A DNA stretch of 64,000 nucleotides, from NCBI GenBank assembly GCA_018613055.1, contig JAGGQZ010000020.1, positions 186,001 through 250,000 on the forward strand. Reading direction: 5' to 3'. The notes under the pieces were generated by a model. That model did no database searches. It was given only the letters and a program-made list of their open reading frames with translations, and was not told the DNA's origin. The DNA is from Chryseobacterium sp. ISL-80 (GTDB taxonomy: Bacteria > Bacillota > Bacilli > Bacillales > Cytobacillaceae). Numbering within the stretch: the first letter of the stretch is position 1; every line of letters starts with the position of its first letter. This document shows positions 33,328 through 41,426 of the stretch, in pieces. A program made the translations under genes and the position numbers.

Positions 33328-34059
33328 ATGGCCAGACTGGTAGAATACATAGATAAGATTGCTGAGCTCCCTTTAAAAGAAAGTTATTCTCGAGATGAAC
33401 TGTTGACACAGGAATTTTTATTGGCAAATGAACGCCGCCTTGCGGTCTATTATTGTACGCATAATGAATACGTAAATCCAAATGCAAAGGTGTTTATCGT
33501 AGGAATTACTCCTGGTTTCCAACAAATGAGCAAATCCATTGCTGTTGCCCGCTCCCTGATTGAAGAGAGATTTCCTGTTTCCGATATTCCTTATTTTTGC
33601 AAGCGTGAAGCAAGATTTTCCGGGGTACTTCGCAATCATATCATTGAGATGCTTGATGATCTCGGCTTACAAAACTGGTTATCGCTAGAATCTTGTTCTC
33701 ATCTTTTTAATGAGAAAGACAACCTGCTGCATACAACTTCTCTCATTCCATATGCTGTTTTTAATGATGGGAAGAATTACACTGGACATAATCCCAAGAT
33801 TCTAAAAAATAATATGCTTTTGAATTTCTTAAAGAGTTACTTTGAACCACAGGCGGCCATGCTTAGGAATGCGCTTGTGATCCCACTTGGGAAGAGCGTC
33901 GAAGAAATCATGAGGGTGTATGTGAGTGAAGGCCTTCTGGAAGAAAATAATATTCTCTTTGGATTCCCTCACCCTTCAGGTGCAAACGGACACCGCCTGC
34001 AGCAATTTACCAGTAACAAAGATAAAATGAAAAATACCATTACAGGCTTTTTCCAGTGA
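33328..34059 (+). CDS. Uracil-DNA glycosylase superfamily-like protein
   Basis: A 243-aa soluble protein. Two features of the UDG fold are visible: a first strand-loop VFIVGITPGFQQM (motif A-like, GxxPG) and a late FPHPSGANGHRLQQF resembling the HPSP-x-R motif B. The Asp/Asn of motif A of classical UDG is replaced, so glycosylase activity is uncertain. It is probably a nucleic-acid- or base-binding relative, annotated in databases as hypothetical. ATG follows AAGGGGG. Array B precedes it by about 110 bp. Confidence 0.65.
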   Translation: MARLVEYIDKIAELPLKESYSRDELLTQEFLLANERRLAVYYCTHNEYVNPNAKVFIVGITPGFQQMSKSIAVARSLIEERFPVSDIPYFCKREARFSGVLRNHIIEMLDDLGLQNWLSLESCSHLFNEKDNLLHTTSLIPYAVFNDGKNYTGHNPKILKNNMLLNFLKSYFEPQAAMLRNALVIPLGKSVEEIMRVYVSEGLLEENNILFGFPHPSGANGHRLQQFTSNKDKMKNTITGFFQ

Positions 34060-34099
34060 TTTTAAAAACAACTAGCTGTTTGAGCATGTAAAGAATAAT

Positions 34100-34127
34100 A
34101 AAAAAAGAGGCTATGATCCATAGCCTC
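34100..34127 (-). terminator. Terminator of first ECF sigma operon
   Basis: GAGGCTATG/CATAGCCTC stem with 3-base loop and T7 on the minus strand. Confidence 0.88.
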
Positions 34128-34157
34128 AAATCGTAAGTTTTGTCGTCACCAATCACC

Positions 34158-34790
34158 TCATTCAAACGGAACTTCATTTTCATAGGCAGCTTTATAGATG
34201 GCAATCAATTCCTCTTTTTGTGTTTCATTTTCTATCATAATATCTCCATAAGCAGGAACAATCGTGTGCCATCCGTGTTGTTTGTTTTGGCGTGACACGA
34301 ATAAATAGCTCTCACCTTCTTTCAGGAGTTGATCATTTTCAACTAAGACCAGTTTATTCCCTTCAAATCCCCCCTGTTGGTTCACCATGATCCTGCCGTT
34401 CAATTGGCCTTTGATATTTTCAGCTACCTCAACCTCGTATTGAGTTTCAAGTATTCCATCTTCATTACTTGTTCCCTTCGTCTCTTCTACCTTCCCGATA
34501 AAAACATTATCCGCCCATCCAACGAGTTGTTTTTGGTCGGTTACATCAAATGCATAGCTCGCCGGGATGTTCTGTACTTCCGGATTTTTCGGAGTATTTT
34601 CTAAAAACAAGGCTGATCCGGCCACTGAAAGTGCGATGACTGCTGCGATGGCCGGGGCAGCCAGCACTATCCGTTTTTTTGTTTTGCTGCTCATTTCGGT
34701 CTTAGCCATTTGAATTCCAAGTTCACTTCTTCTGCTTAAACCCTCTGGTATATCGATTTTATTAATCTCTGATTGAATATTATTGTTCAT
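34158..34790 (-). CDS. Probable membrane anti-sigma factor
   Basis: A 210-aa protein with an N-terminal cytoplasmic part, a single helix (residues about 42-62) and an external domain (ASYAFDVTDQKQLVGWADNV). It overlaps the preceding ECF sigma gene by 11 bp, the standard arrangement for a sigma/anti-sigma pair, so the sigma factor is probably held at the membrane until stress. The cytoplasmic part lacks an obvious zinc-binding HxxxCxxC motif. Not recognised as RsiV/RsiW. Confidence 0.75.
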   Translation of the reverse strand: MNNNIQSEINKIDIPEGLSRRSELGIQMAKTEMSSKTKKRIVLAAPAIAAVIALSVAGSALFLENTPKNPEVQNIPASYAFDVTDQKQLVGWADNVFIGKVEETKGTSNEDGILETQYEVEVAENIKGQLNGRIMVNQQGGFEGNKLVLVENDQLLKEGESYLFVSRQNKQHGWHTIVPAYGDIMIENETQKEELIAIYKAAYENEVPFE

Positions 34791-35304
34791 TAGCTTCTTC
34801 CTCCTTTAAATTCTTTCGAAGTTTCCCCAGACTGCGATAAAGAATGGTCTTTACTGTGCCAAGCGGAAGTTGGAGAGTGTTAGCTATTTCCTTAAATGTC
34901 ATTTGCTGATAGAACTTCAGGAGAATGACACTTTTTTCTTCTTCCTGAAGTTTTTCAATTAAGTTCTTCAAATCAATTCCAGAGATATCATCATCTTGAG
35001 CAACCTCTGTTGTATACTCAGCAAATTCAGGTTTTAAAGGTACAATGTTTTTTCTTTTTCTCAATAAGTCAATGGAACAACTGATGGCAATTCTAATCAG
35101 CCAGGTTTTAAAATATTTTGGCTCCTTAAGCTCCTTGATGGATTTGAACGATCTGTAAGCCGTTTCCTGGACAACATCCATGGCGTCATTCTGGTTTTTC
35201 ACATAGATGAACGCCATTCTGTACAAATCCTGTTCATATTGCTGGAACAACTCCAAAAATGCCTTATCATTGCCTTTTTGAGCTTTTTTTATCAATTTCA
35301 GCAT
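34780..35304 (-). CDS. ECF RNA polymerase sigma factor (SigV-like)
   Basis: A 174-aa two-domain sigma factor: sigma-2 (residues about 10-80, YRMAFIYVKNQNDAMDVVQETAYRS) and sigma-4 (about 115-165, MTFKEIANTLQLPLGTVKTILYRS). It directs RNA polymerase to stress promoters and is controlled by the overlapping anti-sigma gene. ATG at 35304 follows GGGAG; in-frame codons upstream were rejected. No clear ECF autoregulatory -35 was found ahead of it. Domain architecture resembles SigV/SigM class proteins. Confidence 0.9.
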   Translation of the reverse strand: MLKLIKKAQKGNDKAFLELFQQYEQDLYRMAFIYVKNQNDAMDVVQETAYRSFKSIKELKEPKYFKTWLIRIAISCSIDLLRKRKNIVPLKPEFAEYTTEVAQDDDISGIDLKNLIEKLQEEEKSVILLKFYQQMTFKEIANTLQLPLGTVKTILYRSLGKLRKNLKEEEANEQ

Positions 35305-35422
35305 TAGATGCACTCCCTTGTACTCCTTGTTATCCATTAGACGTTAGATTCGCCAGTTTGGCTTTAATATCCTGTAAAAAAATTCAAATGTAGCGGAATG
35401 TAAATCCAGTCGTCTTGCAAAA

Positions 35423-35452
35423 GAAAAAAACACCCTTTAAAGAAAGGATGTT
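35423..35452 (-). terminator. Terminator of helicase gene
   Basis: AACATCCTTT / AAAGGGTGTT hairpin with T7 on the minus strand, overlapping the stop codon. Confidence 0.78.
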
Positions 35453-37743
35453 CATCGAGGCAGAAGCGTGTATTTTTTCCAGGCATCCGGGAGAAGCGCC
35501 TGATATTTATGGTGGAGGTAACGGTCGTCAATCAACACTATCCTGCCTGTATCACTTTCTGACCGAATCAGTCTTCCTCCGGCTTGCAGTACTTTGTTCA
35601 TTCCAGTGAAGACATAGGCATAATCATAACCATGCTTACCAGTACCAGCGAAATGTTTTTTAATCAAGTCTCTTTCGAATCCAATCTGAGGCAGTCCTAC
35701 CCCAACAATCACTACCCCGTTTAGCCTGTCCCCTTTTAAATCGATGCCTTCAGAAAACACACCACCAAGAACAGCAAAACCAATGAGTGCTCCTTGATTG
35801 TCAGCTGTGAAAGATTCTAGAAATGCGGCACGTTCTTCTTCATCCATCACTGTCCCCTGGACAATCGTAGTGATATCCTCATTGGAGATTCTCCACTCCT
35901 CAAGAACCATATTTAGGTATTGGTAGGATGGAAAGAAAAACAGATAATTACCCGGAGCCTTGTGAACTAGATCAGTCATTGTTTTGACTATTGGTTTAAT
36001 TGATTTTACCCGATCCTTGTACCTTGTTGATAACGCTTGAACCTTCACATCAGTCTGTTCACTAGAAAAAGGGGAAGGAATCAAAGAGATATAATCCTCG
36101 TTATTACCGCCAAGCATATCCTTGTAATAGCCCATAGGATTTAGAGTGGCAGAAAAAAAGATTCGAGACTTAAAGCTTTTTCCTGCCTGTTTAATCAAAT
36201 GAGAAGGATCCAGACAAAACTGCTTAATACGCACATCATTTTTTTCGATTTCAGCATATAAAATGAAGCGTTCATCAAATAATCTGTTGATTCGTTGCCA
36301 ATGTTGGGCAACGAAAAAAGTTTCAAGCAACAAGTCTGAATCTCCTGTACTTCCTCTTAGGAGTTCTTTTTCCGCATGTTCAATAAACTCAGCCACTAAC
36401 TGATTCAATTCCTCGAATGGCTCCTCGTACTTCATTGTTGTTGAGGTTCCAGCCTGTTTTCTTAATTGGATAAAATAGTCATTTAAACGTTTGGATATGT
36501 CACCTAAAGAATGATTTTTTTCTTTAAACTCCCTTTTCAACTGTAGAAAAGCTGATTTTTCCAATGTCGCAGAGAACATATCCCTCCCTCTGTCAACGAG
36601 ATTATGTGCCTCATCGACAAGGAGGGCGGTTTTCTTTTTTTGTTCATCGAATAGTCTTTTCAAAGAGACTTTTGGATCAAAAATATAATTGTAATCACAT
36701 ATGACCGCATCTGCTGCGTATGCCAGGTCCAATGAAAACTCAAAAGGACAGACTTTATGTTTTTTGGCATACTTTTCAACACAGTATCTATCCAGGGTTG
36801 CTTCATTCCTGAGGATATCAAGTACCGCATCGTTGATCCTGTCATAATATCCATCTGCAAATTCACAATGATCCTTGCTGCACTTTCCCTCACTGGTAAA
36901 ACATACCTTATCTTTTGCTGTGATTGTCACAGTCCTTATTTCCAAGCCTTTTTTTATCATGAGACTGAACGCTTCCTCTGCGGTCTGTCTTGTCGTCGTT
37001 TTCGCAGTTAAATAAAATAACTTCCTAATCTGATCTTCCCCTATTGCCTTAACTGCAGGAAATATCGTTGAAATGGTCTTGCCGATCCCAGTGGGTGCAT
37101 TGGCAAATAATGTCCTTCCTTCCTCGATGGTCTTATAGACACCCCCGGCAAGCTGTCGCTGGCCCTGCCGGTATTGAGGAAAAGGAAAGTCCAGCTTTTT
37201 AATGCTCTGATCCCTTTTCAAACCATGTTCCACCTGCAACCTGGCATATGGTGCAAAATCTGCGAGCATTCCTTTAACAGATCTTTCCAACTTCTCTTTG
37301 GTAAATGTCCTTTTAAAAAACTTCTTGTCACCAGTAGTTTTATGAACATAAGTCAGCTGGATATCAATCTCATCGTTACCGTGTTCCTTTAAATACATAT
37401 AGCCATAGCATTCTGCTTGCGCCCAGTGAGCAGGGTTTGAATTTTCTCCGATACTTTCCAAAGGCATAGAAGTCGATTTAATTTCATCAATCGTAATTTT
37501 CTCTCCTGAAAAAAGCAATCCGTCACAGCGGCCTTCGATAAGAAATAAGAGGTTATCAAATTCAATTTCTGTTTTTAAAAAGACTTCACTCTGATCCATT
37601 TCTTGATAAGTTTTTTGGATTTCCCGATGGATCCTTGAGCCTTCAGAGAAGGATGAGGCCGTTTTAAAACCGGATTCAATGCTTCCAGTTTTAAATACAT
37701 ATTCAGCCAGCATCCTTACCGGAATTTTTATTACATGCTCCAT
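35452..37743 (-). CDS. PD-(D/E)XK nuclease-like / XPD-DinG-type FeS helicase fusion
   Basis: A 763-aa DNA-processing protein. N-terminal 170 residues look like a Cas4/RecB-type nuclease (FLIEGRCDGLLF, ITIDEIKST with Asp/Glu-x-Lys, QAECYGYMY). The rest is a superfamily 2 XPD/DinG-like helicase: Walker A ANAPTGIGKT, the FeS cluster region with Cys in VCFTSEGKCSKDHCE and VCPFEF, DEAH box LLVDEAH, and late motifs (GGVFSEGIDLKGDRL, AGGRLIRSESD). It probably unwinds 5' to 3' and trims DNA during repair. ATG at 37743 follows GGAGGTGAGC. Single gene. Similar fusions occur across Bacilli. Confidence 0.9.
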   Translation of the reverse strand: MEHVIKIPVRMLAEYVFKTGSIESGFKTASSFSEGSRIHREIQKTYQEMDQSEVFLKTEIEFDNLLFLIEGRCDGLLFSGEKITIDEIKSTSMPLESIGENSNPAHWAQAECYGYMYLKEHGNDEIDIQLTYVHKTTGDKKFFKRTFTKEKLERSVKGMLADFAPYARLQVEHGLKRDQSIKKLDFPFPQYRQGQRQLAGGVYKTIEEGRTLFANAPTGIGKTISTIFPAVKAIGEDQIRKLFYLTAKTTTRQTAEEAFSLMIKKGLEIRTVTITAKDKVCFTSEGKCSKDHCEFADGYYDRINDAVLDILRNEATLDRYCVEKYAKKHKVCPFEFSLDLAYAADAVICDYNYIFDPKVSLKRLFDEQKKKTALLVDEAHNLVDRGRDMFSATLEKSAFLQLKREFKEKNHSLGDISKRLNDYFIQLRKQAGTSTTMKYEEPFEELNQLVAEFIEHAEKELLRGSTGDSDLLLETFFVAQHWQRINRLFDERFILYAEIEKNDVRIKQFCLDPSHLIKQAGKSFKSRIFFSATLNPMGYYKDMLGGNNEDYISLIPSPFSSEQTDVKVQALSTRYKDRVKSIKPIVKTMTDLVHKAPGNYLFFFPSYQYLNMVLEEWRISNEDITTIVQGTVMDEEERAAFLESFTADNQGALIGFAVLGGVFSEGIDLKGDRLNGVVIVGVGLPQIGFERDLIKKHFAGTGKHGYDYAYVFTGMNKVLQAGGRLIRSESDTGRIVLIDDRYLHHKYQALLPDAWKKYTLLPR

Positions 37744-37807
37744 CCTGCTCACCTCCTGCCTAACTTCCAACTCCATTATAGTACATATGTTCCCTCACGT
37801 TCAATAA

Positions 37808-37840
37808 AATAAAAAACCCGCTCCAGGAAACCTGGAACGG
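37808..37840 (-). terminator. Terminator of 42-aa gene
   Basis: CCGTTCCAGG / CCTGGAGCGG stem and T6 on the minus strand. Confidence 0.85.
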
Positions 37841-37852
37841 ATTGATATCTAT

Positions 37853-37981
37853 TTACCAATGGCGTGTATTTTCAAGCAAACTGTCAATCTCAATCGGGTT
37901 CAGTGAAAAACTCAAATCATCCTCAGCAATTTCCATTGTATCTTCCAACAGCTCGTCAATATCCATGCTAATTCTTCCCAT
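37853..37981 (-). CDS. Small acidic protein, unknown (42 aa)
   Basis: A 42-codon ORF with an ideal ribosome site (GAGGAGG, 6 bases before ATG) and its own strong terminator 12 bp after the stop. The product is highly acidic: MGRISMDIDELLEDTMEIAE ... IEIDSLLENTRHW. It is predicted helical, cytoplasmic and resembles no family known to me. The ribosome site and terminator make expression likely. It could be a regulatory or adaptor peptide. Confidence 0.6.
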   Translation of the reverse strand: MGRISMDIDELLEDTMEIAEDDLSFSLNPIEIDSLLENTRHW

Positions 37982-38208
37982 ACCGAACCTCCTCGTTCAC
38001 TTTTGGCCATCCATTGTCCATGTGGGCCTCGTGAAAATAGTTCGTTTATTATATGAGGGTTCTGGGGGTCATTTAACGCAGTGAAAATTTTCCCAAGTTG
38101 TTGTTAATTTGATATGATTTTTTGAAAAGTTTTACAAAAGGGAATTCGAAGGACATGACAATTACTTTTTATTAGACAGTTCTATTCATTTCTTTTTTGC
38201 TTTAAAAA

Positions 38209-38234
38209 CAAAAAGGCCTAATTAGGCCTTTTTG
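38209..38234 (-). terminator. Terminator after peptide gene
   Basis: AAAAAGGCCTA / TAGGCCTTTTT with a 2-base turn and T5, 8 bp after the propeptide stop. Ends the regulator/peptide operon. Confidence 0.82.
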
Positions 38235-38242
38235 GTAGCTAC

Positions 38243-38332
38243 TCATGCTGGAGGTAAAATTGGCGGCATACCCGCTACTAATACACCTAGTGCGATAGCA
38301 CTTGACAATAATGCAGTCAAAATCTTTTTCAT
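38243..38332 (-). CDS. 29-aa secreted signal propeptide (NprX/Phr-like)
   Basis: A 29-codon gene right after the NprR-like regulator, 12 bp from its stop, with GAGGAGG overlapping that stop codon (coupled translation). The product has a positively charged start (MKK), a hydrophobic secretion core of about 18 residues and a short proline-rich tail ending GMPPILPPA. This is the design of RRNPP propeptides: export, cleavage and re-import by Opp, then binding to the TPR regulator. The mature peptide is probably within the last 5-9 residues. Sequence differs from NprX (SKPDIVG) and PapR. Confidence 0.75.
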   Translation of the reverse strand: MKKILTALLSSAIALGVLVAGMPPILPPA

Positions 38333-38344
38333 TAGAATTCCTCC

Positions 38345-39565
38345 TCAATTGATTTTTTCTATATATTTTACTGCTTGATCAAATCTTCCCATCTCTCGAT
38401 AGTGATTTGATAGCATTTTGTAAAACCAAATTAATTCTTCACTTTTCCCATCGCTTTCCTCAAGAAATGGTATTACTTTGGTTTCTGAGTAATCTAACGA
38501 TTTTTCTGGAGAGTCCAGCGTCATTAAATAATAGTTTGCTAAGATTCTATACTTACGGTTTTCAGTATCCTTAGATAATTGGTATACCTCTTCAAAGGAT
38601 GCCCTTGCTTGTTCTTCATTTTGCAGCTCAAATTGGATTTCTCCAATTGAATAAAGAGTAATAAGATAGTGTTGTGTTCCTTTTGTTTGTAAAGATAAGC
38701 TTTTCTCAAAAAAGAAAAGAGCCTCTCGATAATTCTTAAGCTTTTTTTGTAGATAACCCATATTGTGATATATTTCAGGTAATAATTTTTTCTCCTGTAA
38801 AATCTCTGCGTTTCTGATGAGATTTTTATAGCAATCCTCTGCTTCTTCATAGATCTTAGAATTAGTATAGTTAATTCCAAGCAACATCAATACATGTAGG
38901 ATTCTTTTAAAATTGTGTTGTTCCATAAATTCCTGAAGTGCCATCTTTCCATAATAAATGGCATATCCTAAATCTTCAGGAGAAGTTTTAGCCAGAGCAC
39001 GATGATAAAGTAATTCACCATCGGGTATATCAAACTTTGATCCCCTGTTAATGGTGTCTAAGATCTCATCTGCTTTCTTATACAATCTCTTCTTTAATAA
39101 CATTACAGCATGTAGATAGGAAAATAAAGCCATCTGAGGTTGGGAAAATATTTTCTTCTGTTTCTTTAATAATTCATATTGTTGCTGAGCTTCGGTAAAT
39201 TTGTGTTTGAATATTAAATACCTGAATTTGGTAAGTTCATATGTATGTAGATTTGTTGTAAATGGAATAATTCCTTCAAATTCCTTTAGCATTTCCATTG
39301 CAGTATCTGCTTCTTCATCTTGAATGAAATCAATTTTTTCATTAAGTTCTTTAATTAACTGCTTAATCTGCTCTTCGTTTTCTGTAATGGATGAAAGGTT
39401 GACTCCCAGCCTTTCAAGCAGGAGGCCCATGGTTTCTTCATTGGCTTCTTTTGAGTTGCTTTCAATCTTGCTTAAGTGTGGAACTGAACATATGCCATTA
39501 GCCAGTTCCTTTTGTGTTAAACCTTGCTGGATCCTGTAAAATTTGATTAGTGGTCCAAACTGCAT
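38345..39565 (-). CDS. NprR/PlcR-like RRNPP quorum-sensing regulator
   Basis: A 406-aa cytoplasmic regulator. N-terminal helix-turn-helix (residues 5-60: LIKFYRIQQGLTQKELANGI, SVPHLSKIESNSKEANEETM) and a C-terminal set of tetratricopeptide repeats (about 90-400), including FEKSLSLQTKGTQHYLITLY and EEAEDCYKNLIRNAEI. Length fits NprR (about 420) and layout fits PlcR/NprR/Rgg-type proteins that bind an exported peptide. Its gene is followed directly by a propeptide gene and preceded by a subtilisin gene in the same direction, the probable target. In B. cereus NprR drives a neutral protease; here a serine protease holds that place. Confidence 0.88.
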   Translation of the reverse strand: MQFGPLIKFYRIQQGLTQKELANGICSVPHLSKIESNSKEANEETMGLLLERLGVNLSSITENEEQIKQLIKELNEKIDFIQDEEADTAMEMLKEFEGIIPFTTNLHTYELTKFRYLIFKHKFTEAQQQYELLKKQKKIFSQPQMALFSYLHAVMLLKKRLYKKADEILDTINRGSKFDIPDGELLYHRALAKTSPEDLGYAIYYGKMALQEFMEQHNFKRILHVLMLLGINYTNSKIYEEAEDCYKNLIRNAEILQEKKLLPEIYHNMGYLQKKLKNYREALFFFEKSLSLQTKGTQHYLITLYSIGEIQFELQNEEQARASFEEVYQLSKDTENRKYRILANYYLMTLDSPEKSLDYSETKVIPFLEESDGKSEELIWFYKMLSNHYREMGRFDQAVKYIEKIN

Positions 39566-39687
39566 ACGTTCACCTTCTGTTTTCTTATTAATCTACCATC
39601 TTTTCCAACAATTTAAACAGTCCAAAAGAACTATTTTTATAAAATTCTATATATTAAAAATTGTTTCTTCATATATTACCTCAAATA

Positions 39688-39732
39688 AGAAAATAAAGCC
39701 ACCCGAATCAATCATTTAATCCGGATGGCTTG
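39688..39732 (-). terminator. Terminator of subtilisin gene
   Basis: AAGCCATCCGGAT / ATTCGGGTGGCTT stem (with G-T pairs) then TATTTTCTTATTT on the minus strand. Confidence 0.72.
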
Positions 39733-39749
39733 CAAGTGAGTGCATTAAA

Positions 39750-41036
39750 TTATTTTACGCGAGGGAAACCGAATCCTGAAGCGTAATCATCACCAGTTCC
39801 TGCTCCTGTACCACCTTTGATGTCATAAAGTTTTGCTCGCCTTTGGATTTCCGAACGTAGCTGTGCGTTGCTCCATGACTTATTTGCGGACCAAAGTTTA
39901 GCTGCAAGTCCAGAGATATGTGGAGTTGCCATGGAAGTGCCGCTCATTGTCGTATAGTTGCCATCTACTGCAGTAGAATAGATTCCGCCGCCAGGTGCTG
40001 CAACTTCAACATCCTTTTCCTGGATATAGTAATCACCATCAGTATTTGGGTTGCCACGAGAAGAGAAGTCAGATACTTTATGGGTACCATTTACAAATGT
40101 ATTGTCCAGTGATGCAACAGCAATCGCATTCGTAAGTGCACCAGGATATCCAATTGTATTGGCACTTGGACCGCTGTTCCCTGCCGCGGCAACCACTAAA
40201 GCACCTTTGCTGTATGCATAGTCAACTGCACTTGCGATCATTGAATCCTTGCCGCTTGAGCCTAATGACATTGAGATGACAACCCGTGTTCCAGTTCGGA
40301 CACCTTCATCAGCAGCATGGCGGATTGCACCAGCAATATCATCGGAATATCCGGATCCATTGTCCCCGAGGACTTTATAGCCCCAGAGTTCTGCTTGAGG
40401 AGCAACTCCATAGATACCTGCTCCATCATAACCACCATTAGCTACAGCCGTACCGGCTACATGCGTGCCATGGCCCTGACGGTCTGTACAAGATCCATTG
40501 ACCATTGAAGAAGAAGATTGGGTAAAGTCTTTACATTGTTCAACATTGTCTGTCAAATCAATATGGTCTCGGTTGATGCCTGTGTCTAGGACAGCTACCT
40601 TGATTCCGTCTCCGCCACTTGTTGATTGAATATAGTTATCGTTATAGATTGCCTGGATGCCCCATGGTGTCTGGTCGGAAGGGTAGGATGCCTGGACAGT
40701 ATAGTCACCCTTGCCCTTCCCGTTTCCATTGCTATTTCCTTCGACTCGGGCATCGACTGTATACGTACCAACCTGAGCGATTTCGATATTCTTATTTTTC
40801 AAAAGTGCCTGATATTGCTTGCTGTTCACTTCAGTTGTGAAACCTTGTTTTCCAAAATCCCAACGCTTGCCGTATTGTTCTTTAACTTTTGCTTTTTCTG
40901 CACTCGGACCCTGAATTAACACCCGATAAGTATCCTGGCTTTCCTGTGCACCGGCACCAAAAGCGCCAGTTGCGAACATGGAAACCCCCATTGCCAAACT
41001 AAGTACAGCGGATCCGAAAACTCTTTTCTTCTTCAT
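39750..41036 (-). CDS. Secreted subtilisin-family (S8) serine protease
   Basis: A 428-aa preproenzyme. Signal peptide to about residue 30, propeptide inhibitor I9 (about 36-105: YRVLIQGPSAEKAKVKEQYG), then the mature protease. Catalytic triad Asp151 (VAVLDTGINRDH), His189 (QGHGTHVAG) and Ser368 (SGTSMATPH); oxyanion Asn287. Cys168 and Cys183 fit the disulfide seen in Ak.1/TA39-type subtilisins. It digests external protein as food. A sigma-A-like promoter lies at 41091-41120. It is immediately upstream of the NprR-like gene and may be its target. Confidence 0.94.
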   Translation of the reverse strand: MKKKRVFGSAVLSLAMGVSMFATGAFGAGAQESQDTYRVLIQGPSAEKAKVKEQYGKRWDFGKQGFTTEVNSKQYQALLKNKNIEIAQVGTYTVDARVEGNSNGNGKGKGDYTVQASYPSDQTPWGIQAIYNDNYIQSTSGGDGIKVAVLDTGINRDHIDLTDNVEQCKDFTQSSSSMVNGSCTDRQGHGTHVAGTAVANGGYDGAGIYGVAPQAELWGYKVLGDNGSGYSDDIAGAIRHAADEGVRTGTRVVISMSLGSSGKDSMIASAVDYAYSKGALVVAAAGNSGPSANTIGYPGALTNAIAVASLDNTFVNGTHKVSDFSSRGNPNTDGDYYIQEKDVEVAAPGGGIYSTAVDGNYTTMSGTSMATPHISGLAAKLWSANKSWSNAQLRSEIQRRAKLYDIKGGTGAGTGDDYASGFGFPRVK

Positions 41037-41090
41037 CCTTTTGCTCCTCTCACCTTTGAAAAATTTGCAGCTTGCCGGGCTGCAGGATTA

Positions 41091-41120
41091 AGTATATTGC
41101 AAATTTTCTGTGTTTATCAA
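41091..41120 (-). promoter_or_regulatory. Sigma-A-like promoter of subtilisin gene
   Basis: TTGATA, 18-base spacer, TATACT on the minus strand, about 55 bp before the ATG. The leader contains GCAG...CTGC arms (about 41065-41085) that may fold. Confidence 0.5.
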
Positions 41121-41391
41121 CGAATAACCAGGCATACATGATTGGGAAAAACGAAAAGCAAAAAGGTTGAAATAATGTATTTTTACCATTACCTTCCTAT
41201 TTGATTTACCAATTCGTCTCTCATTGTTACACCTAGGAATCATCAAATTGTATTTATCCTTTTCAATATATATAACGTAAAAATGTGATGACAAAGAGAG
41301 TTAAGGAACCAAGGTCAAAAAATGGTAAAAAAGAATATTAACTTATCGGGAAAACGCTTGCTTTATCCGTTCGTTGAGGAAAAATGAGCAA
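41121..41391. other. Intergenic region upstream of subtilisin promoter
   Basis: About 270 bp, AT-rich. A 68-codon frame on the minus strand lacks a ribosome site and was not accepted. A regulator site for the NprR-like protein would be expected here, but no palindrome stood out. Confidence 0.4.
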
Positions 41392-41422
41392 GAAAAAACA
41401 CCTCGATTCCCATCGAAGTGTT
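41392..41422 (-). terminator. Terminator of B12/STAS operon
   Basis: AACACTTCGAT / ATCGAGGTGTT stem with a 4-base loop and T6, close behind the stop at 41427. Confidence 0.85.
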
Positions 41423-41426
41423 CATC

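Noticed and set aside
37842-38084. 80-codon plus-strand frame
   Set aside because: Lies opposite the 42-aa gene with ideal ribosome site and terminator; no site of its own.
41088-41294. 68-codon minus-strand frame in the subtilisin promoter region
   Set aside because: No ribosome site and it overlaps the promoter and leader.
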